A stretch of 6,373 nt of DNA from Neptuniibacter sp. (GTDB taxonomy: Bacteria > Pseudomonadota > Gammaproteobacteria > Pseudomonadales > Balneatricaceae): contig JAIBDV010000187.1 in the NCBI GenBank assembly GCA_024686055.1, positions 1 through 6,373 of the forward strand, in the 5' to 3' direction. The number at the start of each line of letters is the position of its first letter. Within the stretch, counting starts at the first letter, position 1. Both the position numbers and the translations under genes were made by a program. Under the pieces are notes generated by a model, which was not told where the DNA came from, did not search any database, and was given only the letters and a program-made list of their open reading frames with translations. Positions 1-5,252 of the stretch are shown here, piece by piece.

Positions 1-402
1 GATGAGGTGCCCAAATTTATGGGGGCCAAGCAGATGAGCCTGCACCAGACCGGCTTTCAGGAGGTGCTGGCACTGGCTGATTTCACCGGTGACTACCCGC
101 AGGATCTGTTTCTGATCGGCGTCCAGCCGGTCGAGCTGGAGGATTTTGGTGGCAGTCTGCGCACGCCGGTGCGGGCCCAGCTGGCCCCGGCGGTGGCAAC
201 GGCGCTGGAATACCTGACGCAGTTTGGTGTGGTGCCGCAGCGCCGTGCGGTGCCGCTGGCCAAAACGACGCTGGCTCCGGATGAACTGGGGCTGGCTGAA
301 TATGAAGCCGGTCGCCCTGCGGAACAGGACGCCTGCCGGATTGGTGATGTGCGGGTGCTGAACCAGAACCTGGCCCCGAACCTGCCGGACGAGCAAAGCT
401 GA
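1..402 (+). CDS. hupD: HupD/HyaD-type [NiFe]-hydrogenase maturation endopeptidase, 3' part
   Basis: The frame is open from base 1 and ends at TGA 400-402, leaving 133 C-terminal residues; the start lies upstream of the window. This cytoplasmic nickel-sensing protease removes the C-terminal peptide of the hydrogenase large subunit after nickel insertion. What I see is the block DEVPKFMGAKQMSLHQTGF at the very start, followed by DLFLIGVQP, ELEDFGGSLR and near the end YEAGRP and ACRIGD, all typical of the HyaD/HupD/HoxM branch. By family knowledge the His in MSLHQ (codon 43-45) matches His93 of E. coli HybD, one of three metal ligands; the other two (Glu16 and Asp62 in HybD) would lie upstream. 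If that alignment holds, the full protein is about 210 residues. The stop overlaps the hupF start by one base. Identity is secure; the HupD rather than HybD label rests on neighbours and the long tail. Confidence 0.95.
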   Translation, partial: DEVPKFMGAKQMSLHQTGFQEVLALADFTGDYPQDLFLIGVQPVELEDFGGSLRTPVRAQLAPAVATALEYLTQFGVVPQRRAVPLAKTTLAPDELGLAEYEAGRPAEQDACRIGDVRVLNQNLAPNLPDEQS

Positions 403-719
403 TGTGTATCGGCATTCCCATGCAGGTCGTGGAGCCTCAGGGCAGTTATGCGCTATGTGAACACCAGGGCCTGATGGAACGGGTGGATATGGTGCTGGTG
501 GGGGAACAGCCCATTGGCAGCTGGTTGCTGGTGTTTCTGGGTGCCGCCCGTGAGGTGCTGACTGAACAGCGTGCCCATCAGGTGCAACAGGCACTGGCGG
601 CGCTGCAGGGCATTCAGGATGGCACCGTGACGGACGGCCAGGCGCTGGATGCGCTGTTTGCTGATCTGCTGGAGCAGGAACCACAGCTGCCCGCCCATCT
701 GCAACCACCACAATCCTGA
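402..719 (+). CDS. hupF: HupF/HoxL, HypC-family hydrogenase maturation chaperone
   Basis: This 105-residue protein belongs to the HypC/HupF family. It begins MCIGIPMQV, with the invariant Cys2 that in HypC binds the Fe(CN)2CO unit or the immature large subunit. The second family block is GSWLLVFLGAARE (residues 39-51). It differs from true HypC in two visible ways: the HypC HVGFA block is FLGAA, so its histidine is absent, and there is an added C-terminal helix ending EPQLPAHL (residues 93-100). Both mark the HupF/HoxL subfamily specific to uptake hydrogenases. From the literature, HoxL works with HoxV (here HupK) in assembling the active site, and rhizobial HupF protects the large subunit from oxygen. 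The ATG at 402 overlaps the hupD stop (TGATG) and only a weak ribosome site precedes it, so translation is probably coupled to hupD. Confidence 0.95.
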   Translation: MCIGIPMQVVEPQGSYALCEHQGLMERVDMVLVGEQPIGSWLLVFLGAAREVLTEQRAHQVQQALAALQGIQDGTVTDGQALDALFADLLEQEPQLPAHLQPPQS

Positions 720-751
720 GCCGGTCAAAACGACAATAAAGAGAGAGTGCT

Positions 752-1183
752 ATGTCTTCGCCACTGATTGATCATTTGCTGAAAAACCAGCGGTATCCAC
801 TGCTGGATCAGCACAGTTTTGATGACTGGGTGGCTGCTCAGCCGTTCAGCCTGCTGTTTTTTACTGAGGAACCCAAGCGCTTCCCGGAGTCCAATGATGT
901 AGCGGTGATCCTGCCGGAGCTGGTTAAGGTGTTTCCACAACTGAGCCCGGCGGTGATCAGCCGCGACAGTGAAAAAGCTTTGCAGGGTCGTTACAACTTC
1001 AGTCAGTGGCCGACCCTGGTGATTCTGGCGAATGGCCAGTATCTGGGCCAGATCAGCCGGGTGCAGGACTGGGATACGTACCTGCAGCAGCTGGATCACA
1101 TTGTTAAATTAATACCGACCTGTGACCCTGGCCAGGCCACGCCTGCGCCACCGCCGATTAACGCCTGTCAGCAGGGAGGTTAA
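752..1183 (+). CDS. hupG: HupG/HyaE/HoxO hydrogenase accessory protein, thioredoxin-like fold
   Basis: This 143-residue protein matches the HyaE/HupG/HoxO family. Visible blocks are FPESNDVAVILPEL (residues 44-57), the SEKAL...YNFSQWPTLV stretch (73-90) with the conserved Trp-Pro of thioredoxin folds, and ANGQYLGQI (93-101). No CxxC is present where thioredoxins carry it, and the only two cysteines lie in the proline-rich tail (TCDP and NACQ), so it is not a redox thioredoxin. Related HyaE and HoxO bind the Tat signal peptide of the hydrogenase small subunit and act with HyaF/HoxQ (here HupH) in its maturation before export; that role is inferred from family. It follows the only real spacer in the window (720-751), which carries a GA-rich ribosome site, AAAGAGAGAG. 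The ATG at 752 is the natural start. It ends four bases before hupH. Confidence 0.93.
   Translation: MSSPLIDHLLKNQRYPLLDQHSFDDWVAAQPFSLLFFTEEPKRFPESNDVAVILPELVKVFPQLSPAVISRDSEKALQGRYNFSQWPTLVILANGQYLGQISRVQDWDTYLQQLDHIVKLIPTCDPGQATPAPPPINACQQGG
1174..1180 (+). promoter_or_regulatory. Strong ribosome binding site fixing the hupH start
   Basis: GGGAGGT lies seven bases before the ATG at 1188, inside the last codons of hupG. It decides between this start and the upstream in-frame extension to 1122. That extension would add 22 residues, rich in Arg, that overlap hupG by about 60 bases and do not resemble the family's N-terminus. Confidence 0.75.
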
Positions 1184-1187
1184 CCTT

Positions 1188-2051
1188 ATGTTTGATAAAG
1201 CGATTCCACTGATGAACGTACCGATGGGGCCAGGTAGCCAGCAGGAATCAGAAGATGAGCAGGTGCTGGACTACATGCGCATGCCCTCGGAGATGAACAG
1301 CTACGACCTGCCGATGCTGCCCGAGGCCGAAGATGCGCAGCAATGCCCCGGTGCCGTGGCACTGCTGGAACGTCTGCAGCAGGCGCTGAACGGTTACCAG
1401 GTGGGCGAACCCAGCCAGACCCTGGCCATGGGGGAGCTGACGGAAGCAGACCAGGACCTGCTCAACCAGATTCTGGGTGAAGGTGAGGTCAGCCTGGTGT
1501 GTGAAGGCGAGCCGCGTATTCTGGCCCAGGAAACGGTGCTGGCCGGGGTCTGGCGATTACGGGTGCTGGACCGCGACGGCAACAGCCTGGATGAGCGCAT
1601 CGAGGTGGCCGATATTCCGACACTGGTGCGTAGCCAGACTTTTCAGCAGGCGCAGCCGCTCAGTGTTACGCAAGATGAACTCAGCCCCGAGCTGCTCAAC
1701 GTGCCCTCGGTGCTGGCCGAACTGGCGGAACAGTGTCAGCGCTGGCAAAGCGACAGTGATCCCCATGTGGTTAACCTGTCGCTGCTGCCATTTTCTCCGG
1801 CGGATCAGGCCTTTCTGGCGCACAAGCTGGGCGTTGGCCCGGTCACCATTCTGTCCCGTGGCTACGGTAACTGCCGTATTACCAGCACCACCATTGCGCC
1901 GCTGTGGCGGGTGCAGTATTTCAATTCCACTGACCAGCTGATCCTGGATACCCTGGAAGTGGTGAATGTACCGGCGGTGGCCTGTGCCGCTCAGGAAGAT
2001 CTGAACGACAGCGCCGAACGACTGACCGAAATCCGCGAGGTGCTGATATGA
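1188..2051 (+). CDS. hupH: HupH/HyaF/HoxQ hydrogenase expression/maturation protein
   Basis: With the ATG at 1188 the protein has 287 residues, the usual length for HyaF/HupH. The N-terminal 50 residues are acidic and Met/Pro-rich (MFDKAIPLMNVPMGPGSQ, then YMRMPSEM), as in relatives. The C-terminal half holds the signature region: HVVNLSLLPFSPADQAFL (193-210), then GPVTILSRGYGNCRI (217-231), APLWRVQYFN (237-246) and LEVVNVPA (256-263). Family members are needed for small-subunit maturation and Tat targeting together with HyaE/HupG; no enzymatic activity is established to my knowledge. Residues 84-147 and 202-265 align to each other without gaps at an offset of 118, so the protein appears to be an internal duplication. 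The stop shares ATGA (2048-2051) with hupI, and GAGGTG within the last codons can serve as the hupI ribosome site. Confidence 0.94.
   Translation: MFDKAIPLMNVPMGPGSQQESEDEQVLDYMRMPSEMNSYDLPMLPEAEDAQQCPGAVALLERLQQALNGYQVGEPSQTLAMGELTEADQDLLNQILGEGEVSLVCEGEPRILAQETVLAGVWRLRVLDRDGNSLDERIEVADIPTLVRSQTFQQAQPLSVTQDELSPELLNVPSVLAELAEQCQRWQSDSDPHVVNLSLLPFSPADQAFLAHKLGVGPVTILSRGYGNCRITSTTIAPLWRVQYFNSTDQLILDTLEVVNVPAVACAAQEDLNDSAERLTEIREVLI
1437..1982 (+). repeat. Internal protein duplication within hupH (two copies)
   Basis: The copies are residues 84-147 (bases 1437-1628) and 202-265 (bases 1791-1982). At a constant offset of 118 residues these positions are identical: A87/A205, D88/D206, Q89/Q207, L92/L210, L96/L214, G97/G215, G99/G217, V101/V219, G107/G225, T116/T234, A119/A237, W122/W240, R123/R241, E139/E257, V140/V258 and P144/P262. 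The similarity is at protein level only; I see no matching DNA repeat, so the duplication is ancient. Confidence 0.7.
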
Positions 2052-2272
2052 GCCTGACCAACGCCTTCGAAGGCAGTTACCTGGGCAACAACGACGCCCT
2101 GAGTGCGGACAGCCAGCTGGAATGCAAAATCTGCTGGTATGTCTACAATCCGGCCGACGGTGATCCGGTCTGGCAGATTGCTCCTGGTACGCCGTTTTCC
2201 GAGCTGCCCGATCACTGGCGTTGCCCGGAATGTGACGGCGAGAAAGTCCAGTTTATGCTGCTGGCGCCCTGA
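2048..2272 (+). CDS. hupI: HupI/HoxR rubredoxin of the uptake hydrogenase operon
   Basis: This 74-residue protein carries a single rubredoxin iron site: C26-K-I-C29 and C59-P-E-C62. Between them are the conserved WYVYNPADGDPVWQIAPGTPF and LPDHWRCPECD blocks. A 25-residue N-terminal extension (FEGSYLG near residues 7-13) precedes the domain, as in HupI/HoxR proteins and unlike free-standing rubredoxins of about 54 residues. It is a cytoplasmic one-electron carrier. In R. leguminosarum HupI is needed for small-subunit processing, and in Ralstonia HoxR is linked to correct hydrogenase assembly in oxygen; that role is taken from family knowledge. Starting ATG overlaps the hupH stop as ATGA, and its TGA overlaps the hupJ ATG. 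All four iron ligands are intact. Confidence 0.97.
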   Translation: MSLTNAFEGSYLGNNDALSADSQLECKICWYVYNPADGDPVWQIAPGTPFSELPDHWRCPECDGEKVQFMLLAP

Positions 2273-2880
2273 TGACTGCGGCGCAGGGGCTGACGCCGGA
2301 TGCGCAGGTGGCGCTGCTACGCCAGCAGATCTGCGCCCGCTATCAGCAGATCGAGCAGCAACGCATGGCCGGATTACCGCTGCTCAACCCTGAGCTGGCA
2401 GTTGCCTGCTGCGGTTTTGAACCGCAGCTCACACTGCAGCAGCGGCCGCTGGGCATCCTGATTACCCCCTGGTGTATGAACCTGATGCTGCTGCCAGCAG
2501 CGGGGGAGTGCTGGAATCACTGGGCGGTCGGTGCCAGGCAGATGATTGATCTGCCCTCGGGCTATTATGAAGTTATCCACGGTGAGGATGAGGTGCTCGG
2601 TCGTTACGCCGCCTGTTCACTGTTTTCACCGATGTTTGAATTTGCCGATCAGACCGCCGCGCTGGCCACTGGCGAGTCGATTCTGACGGCCCTGTTTGAA
2701 GCTGAGCACCAGGCGCCCAGTGAGCGAGCACTGGCCATGATAGAGTCGGATTATGATGAATCAGTAGCTGATTTTGAATTATCAGACTTTGACGAATCTG
2801 CTGCAGACATTCAGTCAGAACCCGCCGCACCAGCAGGCCTGAGCCGTCGTGGCTTTCTCACCGGAGGGCGTCGCCGATGA
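2272..2880 (+). CDS. hupJ: HupJ/HoxT, HybE-family [NiFe]-hydrogenase assembly chaperone, with long C-terminal tail
   Basis: This 202-residue protein has a HybE-family core at about residues 38-145: NPELAVACCGFEP, then LGILITPWCMNLMLLP (60-75), DLPSGYYE (93-100) and the strongly conserved CSLFSPMFEFADQ (115-127). E. coli HybE binds the Tat signal peptide of the Hyd-2 small subunit and holds it back until assembly is complete; HupJ is expected to do the equivalent here. Beyond the core there is an unusual tail: two copies of a 12-residue acidic repeat (159-182), a short Ala/Pro linker (184-188), and SRRGFLTGGRRR at the end (191-202). The SRRGFL block matches a Tat motif but is C-terminal and lacks a hydrophobic segment after it. 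There is no clear ribosome site before the ATG at 2272, which overlaps the hupI stop, so coupling is likely. The tail also contains the hupK ribosome site (GGAGGG). Confidence 0.92.
   Translation: MTAAQGLTPDAQVALLRQQICARYQQIEQQRMAGLPLLNPELAVACCGFEPQLTLQQRPLGILITPWCMNLMLLPAAGECWNHWAVGARQMIDLPSGYYEVIHGEDEVLGRYAACSLFSPMFEFADQTAALATGESILTALFEAEHQAPSERALAMIESDYDESVADFELSDFDESAADIQSEPAAPAGLSRRGFLTGGRRR
2408..2428. repeat. Perfect 9-bp inverted repeat with 3-base loop inside hupJ
   Basis: GCTGCGGTT (2408-2416) and AACCGCAGC (2420-2428) are exact reverse complements separated by TTG, predicting a compact RNA hairpin in the coding sequence for residues 46-53. A perfect 12-bp palindrome, CAGCGGCCGCTG, lies just downstream at 2440-2451. 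Short GC-rich arms of this size can occur by chance in such sequence; function is unknown. Confidence 0.45.
2746..2817 (+). repeat. 12-residue acidic tandem repeat in the HupJ tail
   Basis: Residues 159-170 (SDYDESVADFEL) and 171-182 (SDFDESAADIQS) follow the pattern S-D-aromatic-D-E-S-small-A-D-hydrophobic. Seven of twelve positions are identical. The segment is richer in A/T and uses codons (TCA, TTA, GTA) that are rarer in neighbouring genes, which suggests recent local duplication or relaxed selection in a linker. It joins the HybE domain to the C-terminal SRRGFL block. Confidence 0.7.
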
Positions 2881-3980
2881 ACCTGGCAGGCGCGCTGACC
2901 ATTAAGCTGCAATTGCAGCAACAGACGATTTCGGCACTGGAGATCCGTTCCACTCGGCCCCGTTCAGCAGGACGGCTGTTTCGGGGTCGGCCCATTGGCC
3001 AGGTGGTACGCCAGCTGCCATTGTTGTTTTCACTCTGTGGCCTGGCCCAGCAGATCGCTGCGCTGACGGCGGCAGAGCAGGCGCTGGGCTATGAGGCCGG
3101 TGTGGCGCTGCGCCAGGCGCGGATGCAGCTGCTGCTGGCCGAACAGGGCCGCGAACAGCTGCTGCGGCTCTGGCGCGACTGGCTGGCGGAGGGTAGCGGG
3201 CCGCTCAGTAATGAGGCTCAGGCAGCGTTGCTGGGCTTTAACCGCTTTTATGCCCGTTTGCTGGTCAGCCATAAGCCCGCCTTGCAACTGGCCCCGGCGG
3301 TTTTCAAGGCACCGGCATTGCCGCCACAGGAACCGCTGCCCGACCTGCTACAGCTGTCGATCAGCCAGCGGCTGGAGCGGCTGCAGACTGGCCAGCCAGA
3401 GGATGCACTGGACCACTGCCTGCAGCGACTGGAGCAGCGTTTTTCTGCAGTGCCACTGCGGCCCGGCTGTGCAGCGTTGCCAGTACTGGCAGCCGTTCAA
3501 TTACAGCCCCGGCTGGATGCTGATTTCTGCTGTGCACCGCAGTGGCAGGGGGGCTGTTTCGAGACCGGTCTGATTGATCAGAAATTAACCTTGAATGATC
3601 AGGAAATGACCAGAAACCTGCATGGTCTGACGGTACGTTTTATAAAACTGATCTATCAACTTCAGCTTTTGCCAGAGCGGCTGCACAATCAGAGCCTGGA
3701 ACAGGCAGCGCCGACGTTATCCCCGGGCACTGGTCTGGCGCAGATCCCCAGTGCCCGGGGGCGGCTTATCCACAGCCTGGTGCTGGACGGTGAGCAGGTA
3801 GCGGATTATCAGATCCTGGCCCCCACCGAGTGGAACTTTCATCCACAGGGCACCCTGCGCCAGCAATTGCTGGGCGTCACTGTGGCCGATGCTCACCAGG
3901 CGCGGGCGCTGGCACAGACATTAACCCTGCTGATCGACCCCTGTGTCGGCTTCAGCGTCGAGGTGACGGAACATGCATGA
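2877..3980 (+). CDS. hupK: HupK/HoxV, large-subunit-like scaffold for [NiFe] active-site assembly
   Basis: This 367-residue protein is a degenerate paralogue of the hydrogenase large subunit. Recognisable remnants in order are RPRSAGRLFRGRPI (27-40), FSLCGLAQQIA (51-61) where catalytic subunits have RxCGxCxxxH, ETGLI (229-233) for ETGPLAR, SARGRLIHSLVLDGEQVADYQ (292-312) for the APRG...DG...YQ stretch, APTEWNFHPQG (315-325) for the P-S-T-WN block, and DPCVGFSVE (354-362) for DPCxxCxxH. Only the first cysteine of each pair remains (C54 and C356). There is no C-terminal peptide for HupD to cleave. Ralstonia HoxV acts with HoxL (here HupF) as a scaffold for the iron centre before transfer, so the same is inferred here. 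The ATG at 2877 overlaps the hupJ stop (ATGA) and is preceded by GGAGGG at 2863-2868. The gene ends eight bases inside hypA. Confidence 0.9.
   Translation: MNLAGALTIKLQLQQQTISALEIRSTRPRSAGRLFRGRPIGQVVRQLPLLFSLCGLAQQIAALTAAEQALGYEAGVALRQARMQLLLAEQGREQLLRLWRDWLAEGSGPLSNEAQAALLGFNRFYARLLVSHKPALQLAPAVFKAPALPPQEPLPDLLQLSISQRLERLQTGQPEDALDHCLQRLEQRFSAVPLRPGCAALPVLAAVQLQPRLDADFCCAPQWQGGCFETGLIDQKLTLNDQEMTRNLHGLTVRFIKLIYQLQLLPERLHNQSLEQAAPTLSPGTGLAQIPSARGRLIHSLVLDGEQVADYQILAPTEWNFHPQGTLRQQLLGVTVADAHQARALAQTLTLLIDPCVGFSVEVTEHA
3721..3760. repeat. Perfect 13-bp inverted repeat inside hupK
   Basis: CCCCGGGCACTGG (3721-3733) and CCAGTGCCCGGGG (3748-3760) are exact reverse complements with a 14-base loop. 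This is the strongest predicted stem I found. It codes for residues 282-295, and no T-run follows, so it is not a typical intrinsic terminator. It sits 212 bases before the hypA start. It may act as an RNA structure that affects processing, pausing or expression of the hyp genes, or be an incidental product of GC-rich codons. Confidence 0.6.
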
Positions 3981-4314
3981 GATGTCGATCGCCGAAGGGC
4001 TGATCCAGCTGCTGGAGCAGCAGGCCGTGGTGCAGAATTTTAGTAAAGTAAAAACCGTCTGGCTGGAGATCGGCCCGCTGGCGGCGATTGAAAGCCAGGC
4101 GCTGACGTTCTGCTTTGATGCCGTCAGCCGCCACAGCCTGGCCGAGGGGGCCCGGCTGGAAATTATCGAACTGCCCGCCACCGGCTGGTGCCTGGGCTGC
4201 TCGCAGGCCATTATTGTGCAACAGCGCTACGACAGCTGTTCGCTCTGTGGCAGCTATCAGGTGCAGATTACTGGTGGCGAAGAACTCAGAATAAAAGAAC
4301 TGGAGGTGGAGTAA
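3973..4314 (+). CDS. hypA: HypA nickel metallochaperone
   Basis: HypA delivers nickel, with HypB, to the precursor of the hydrogenase large subunit in the cytoplasm. The 113-residue length is standard. The N-terminus MHEMSIAEGLI gives the MHE nickel-binding start (His2, Glu3), and the structural zinc site is C73-x2-C76 and C89-x2-C92 with normal spacing. The ATG at 3973 is chosen over the in-frame ATG at 3982 because the MHE start is invariant, and GAGGTGA at 3960-3966 lies six bases before it. It overlaps hupK by eight bases. Two bases separate its stop from hypB. All key residues are present, so the protein should be functional. Confidence 0.97.
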   Translation: MHEMSIAEGLIQLLEQQAVVQNFSKVKTVWLEIGPLAAIESQALTFCFDAVSRHSLAEGARLEIIELPATGWCLGCSQAIIVQQRYDSCSLCGSYQVQITGGEELRIKELEVE

Positions 4315-4316
4315 GT

Positions 4317-5252
4317 ATGTGTACTGTTTGCGGATGTAGCGAAGGTGAAGTGCAGATTGAGGGCCATCACGGCCATGAACATGCCCATCAACACGGTCAC
4401 AACGAACACCACCACGCGCCTGCTCACGCGCACCCGCCTCACCATCAGGGAGCGACGGAAGCACCGGCGTTAAGAGTCGACGGTGATAACCATCACTATG
4501 GCCATGGCGCCGCCCGCGCCCATGCACCGGGGCTGAGCCAGGCGCGGATGGTGCAGATTGAACAGGATATTCTGGGTAAGAACGACCAGTACGCCGCCGC
4601 TAACCGGGCCCGGTTCAGCCGCGATAATCTGTTTGTGCTCAACCTGGTGTCCAGCCCTGGCTCCGGCAAAACCACCCTGCTGACCGAAACCATCACACAG
4701 CTCAAAGGGCAGCACAAAGTCGCGGTGATCGAGGGCGATCAGCAGACCGCCCATGATGCCGAACGTATCCGCGCCACCGGGGTGCCGGCCATTCAGGTCA
4801 ACACCGGCAAGGGCTGTCATCTGGATGCCCATATGGTCGGCCATGCGCTGGACGGGCTGGGTGAGCTGGACGGCGGTCTGCTGTTTATCGAAAACGTCGG
4901 CAACCTGGTCTGCCCGGCGGCGTTTGATCTGGGCGAGGCGCATAAAGTGGCCATTCTGTCGGTCACCGAAGGTGAAGATAAACCGCTGAAATACCCGGAT
5001 ATGTTCCATGCTGCCGACGTGATGCTGCTGAATAAAATCGACCTGTTACCCCATCTGGATTTCGATGTGCAGGCCTGTATCGACTATGCCCGCCGGGTGA
5101 AACCGGAGATCGAGGTGATCCAGTTGTCGGCCCGCAGCGGTGAGGGGATGGCGCAATGGCTGGACTGGCTGCAGCGTCGACGCCGGGAAGTGATCGAACA
5201 GCGGATCAGCGCCCTGCAACAGCAGATCGACCAGCTGAGCCAGTGGTTATGA
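4317..5252 (+). CDS. hypB: HypB, nickel-binding GTPase with histidine-rich N-terminal tract
   Basis: This 311-residue SIMIBI GTPase powers nickel insertion with HypA. In order: MCTVCGC (residues 1-7), the CxxCGC high-affinity nickel site known from E. coli; a His-rich tract with 14 His in residues 17-43 and four more by residue 69, as in HypB proteins that also store nickel; P-loop SSPGSGKT (112-119, Lys118); EGDQQT (139-144); the G-domain metal site GKGCHLDAHM with Cys167 and His168; ENVGNLVCP (192-200, Cys199); SVTEGEDKPLKYP (215-227); and NKID (239-242) for guanine specificity. A charged, Gln-rich helix (about 286-311) extends the C-terminus beyond the usual end. The ATG at 4317 is chosen because CxxCGC must be at the N-terminus and GGAGGT (4302-4307) lies nine bases upstream; the frame is open back to 4188 but that part is hypA in another frame. 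Its stop overlaps the regulator start (ATGA). Confidence 0.97.
   Translation: MCTVCGCSEGEVQIEGHHGHEHAHQHGHNEHHHAPAHAHPPHHQGATEAPALRVDGDNHHYGHGAARAHAPGLSQARMVQIEQDILGKNDQYAAANRARFSRDNLFVLNLVSSPGSGKTTLLTETITQLKGQHKVAVIEGDQQTAHDAERIRATGVPAIQVNTGKGCHLDAHMVGHALDGLGELDGGLLFIENVGNLVCPAAFDLGEAHKVAILSVTEGEDKPLKYPDMFHAADVMLLNKIDLLPHLDFDVQACIDYARRVKPEIEVIQLSARSGEGMAQWLDWLQRRRREVIEQRISALQQQIDQLSQWL

Noticed and set aside
764..778. Possible FNR half-site TTGAT near the hupG start
   Set aside because: The second half (ATCAA) is absent at the right spacing, and the sequence codes for the N-terminus of HupG.
1122..1187. N-terminal extension of hupH to an upstream alternative start
   Set aside because: The extension overlaps hupG, looks like out-of-frame sequence, and a strong ribosome site stands before the ATG at 1188.
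3721..3760. Reading the hupK inverted repeat as a Rho-independent terminator
   Set aside because: It is inside the coding sequence, no run of T follows the stem, and the loop is long; it is kept only as a structural element.
3909..3925. TGGCAC-like -24 element for sigma-54 before hypA
   Set aside because: The -12 element (TTGC) is missing at the needed spacing; several other TGGCAC or GGCAC matches in the window fail the same test.
4188..4316. N-terminal extension of hypB into hypA
   Set aside because: HypB must begin with the CxxCGC motif, and the extension is hypA read in another frame.
3952..4527. Long reverse-strand open frame of about 190 codons opposite hypA and hypB
   Set aside because: It is rich in His, Arg and Gly mirrored from the His-rich hypB codons, has no recognisable domain, and is fully covered by two certain genes on the + strand.
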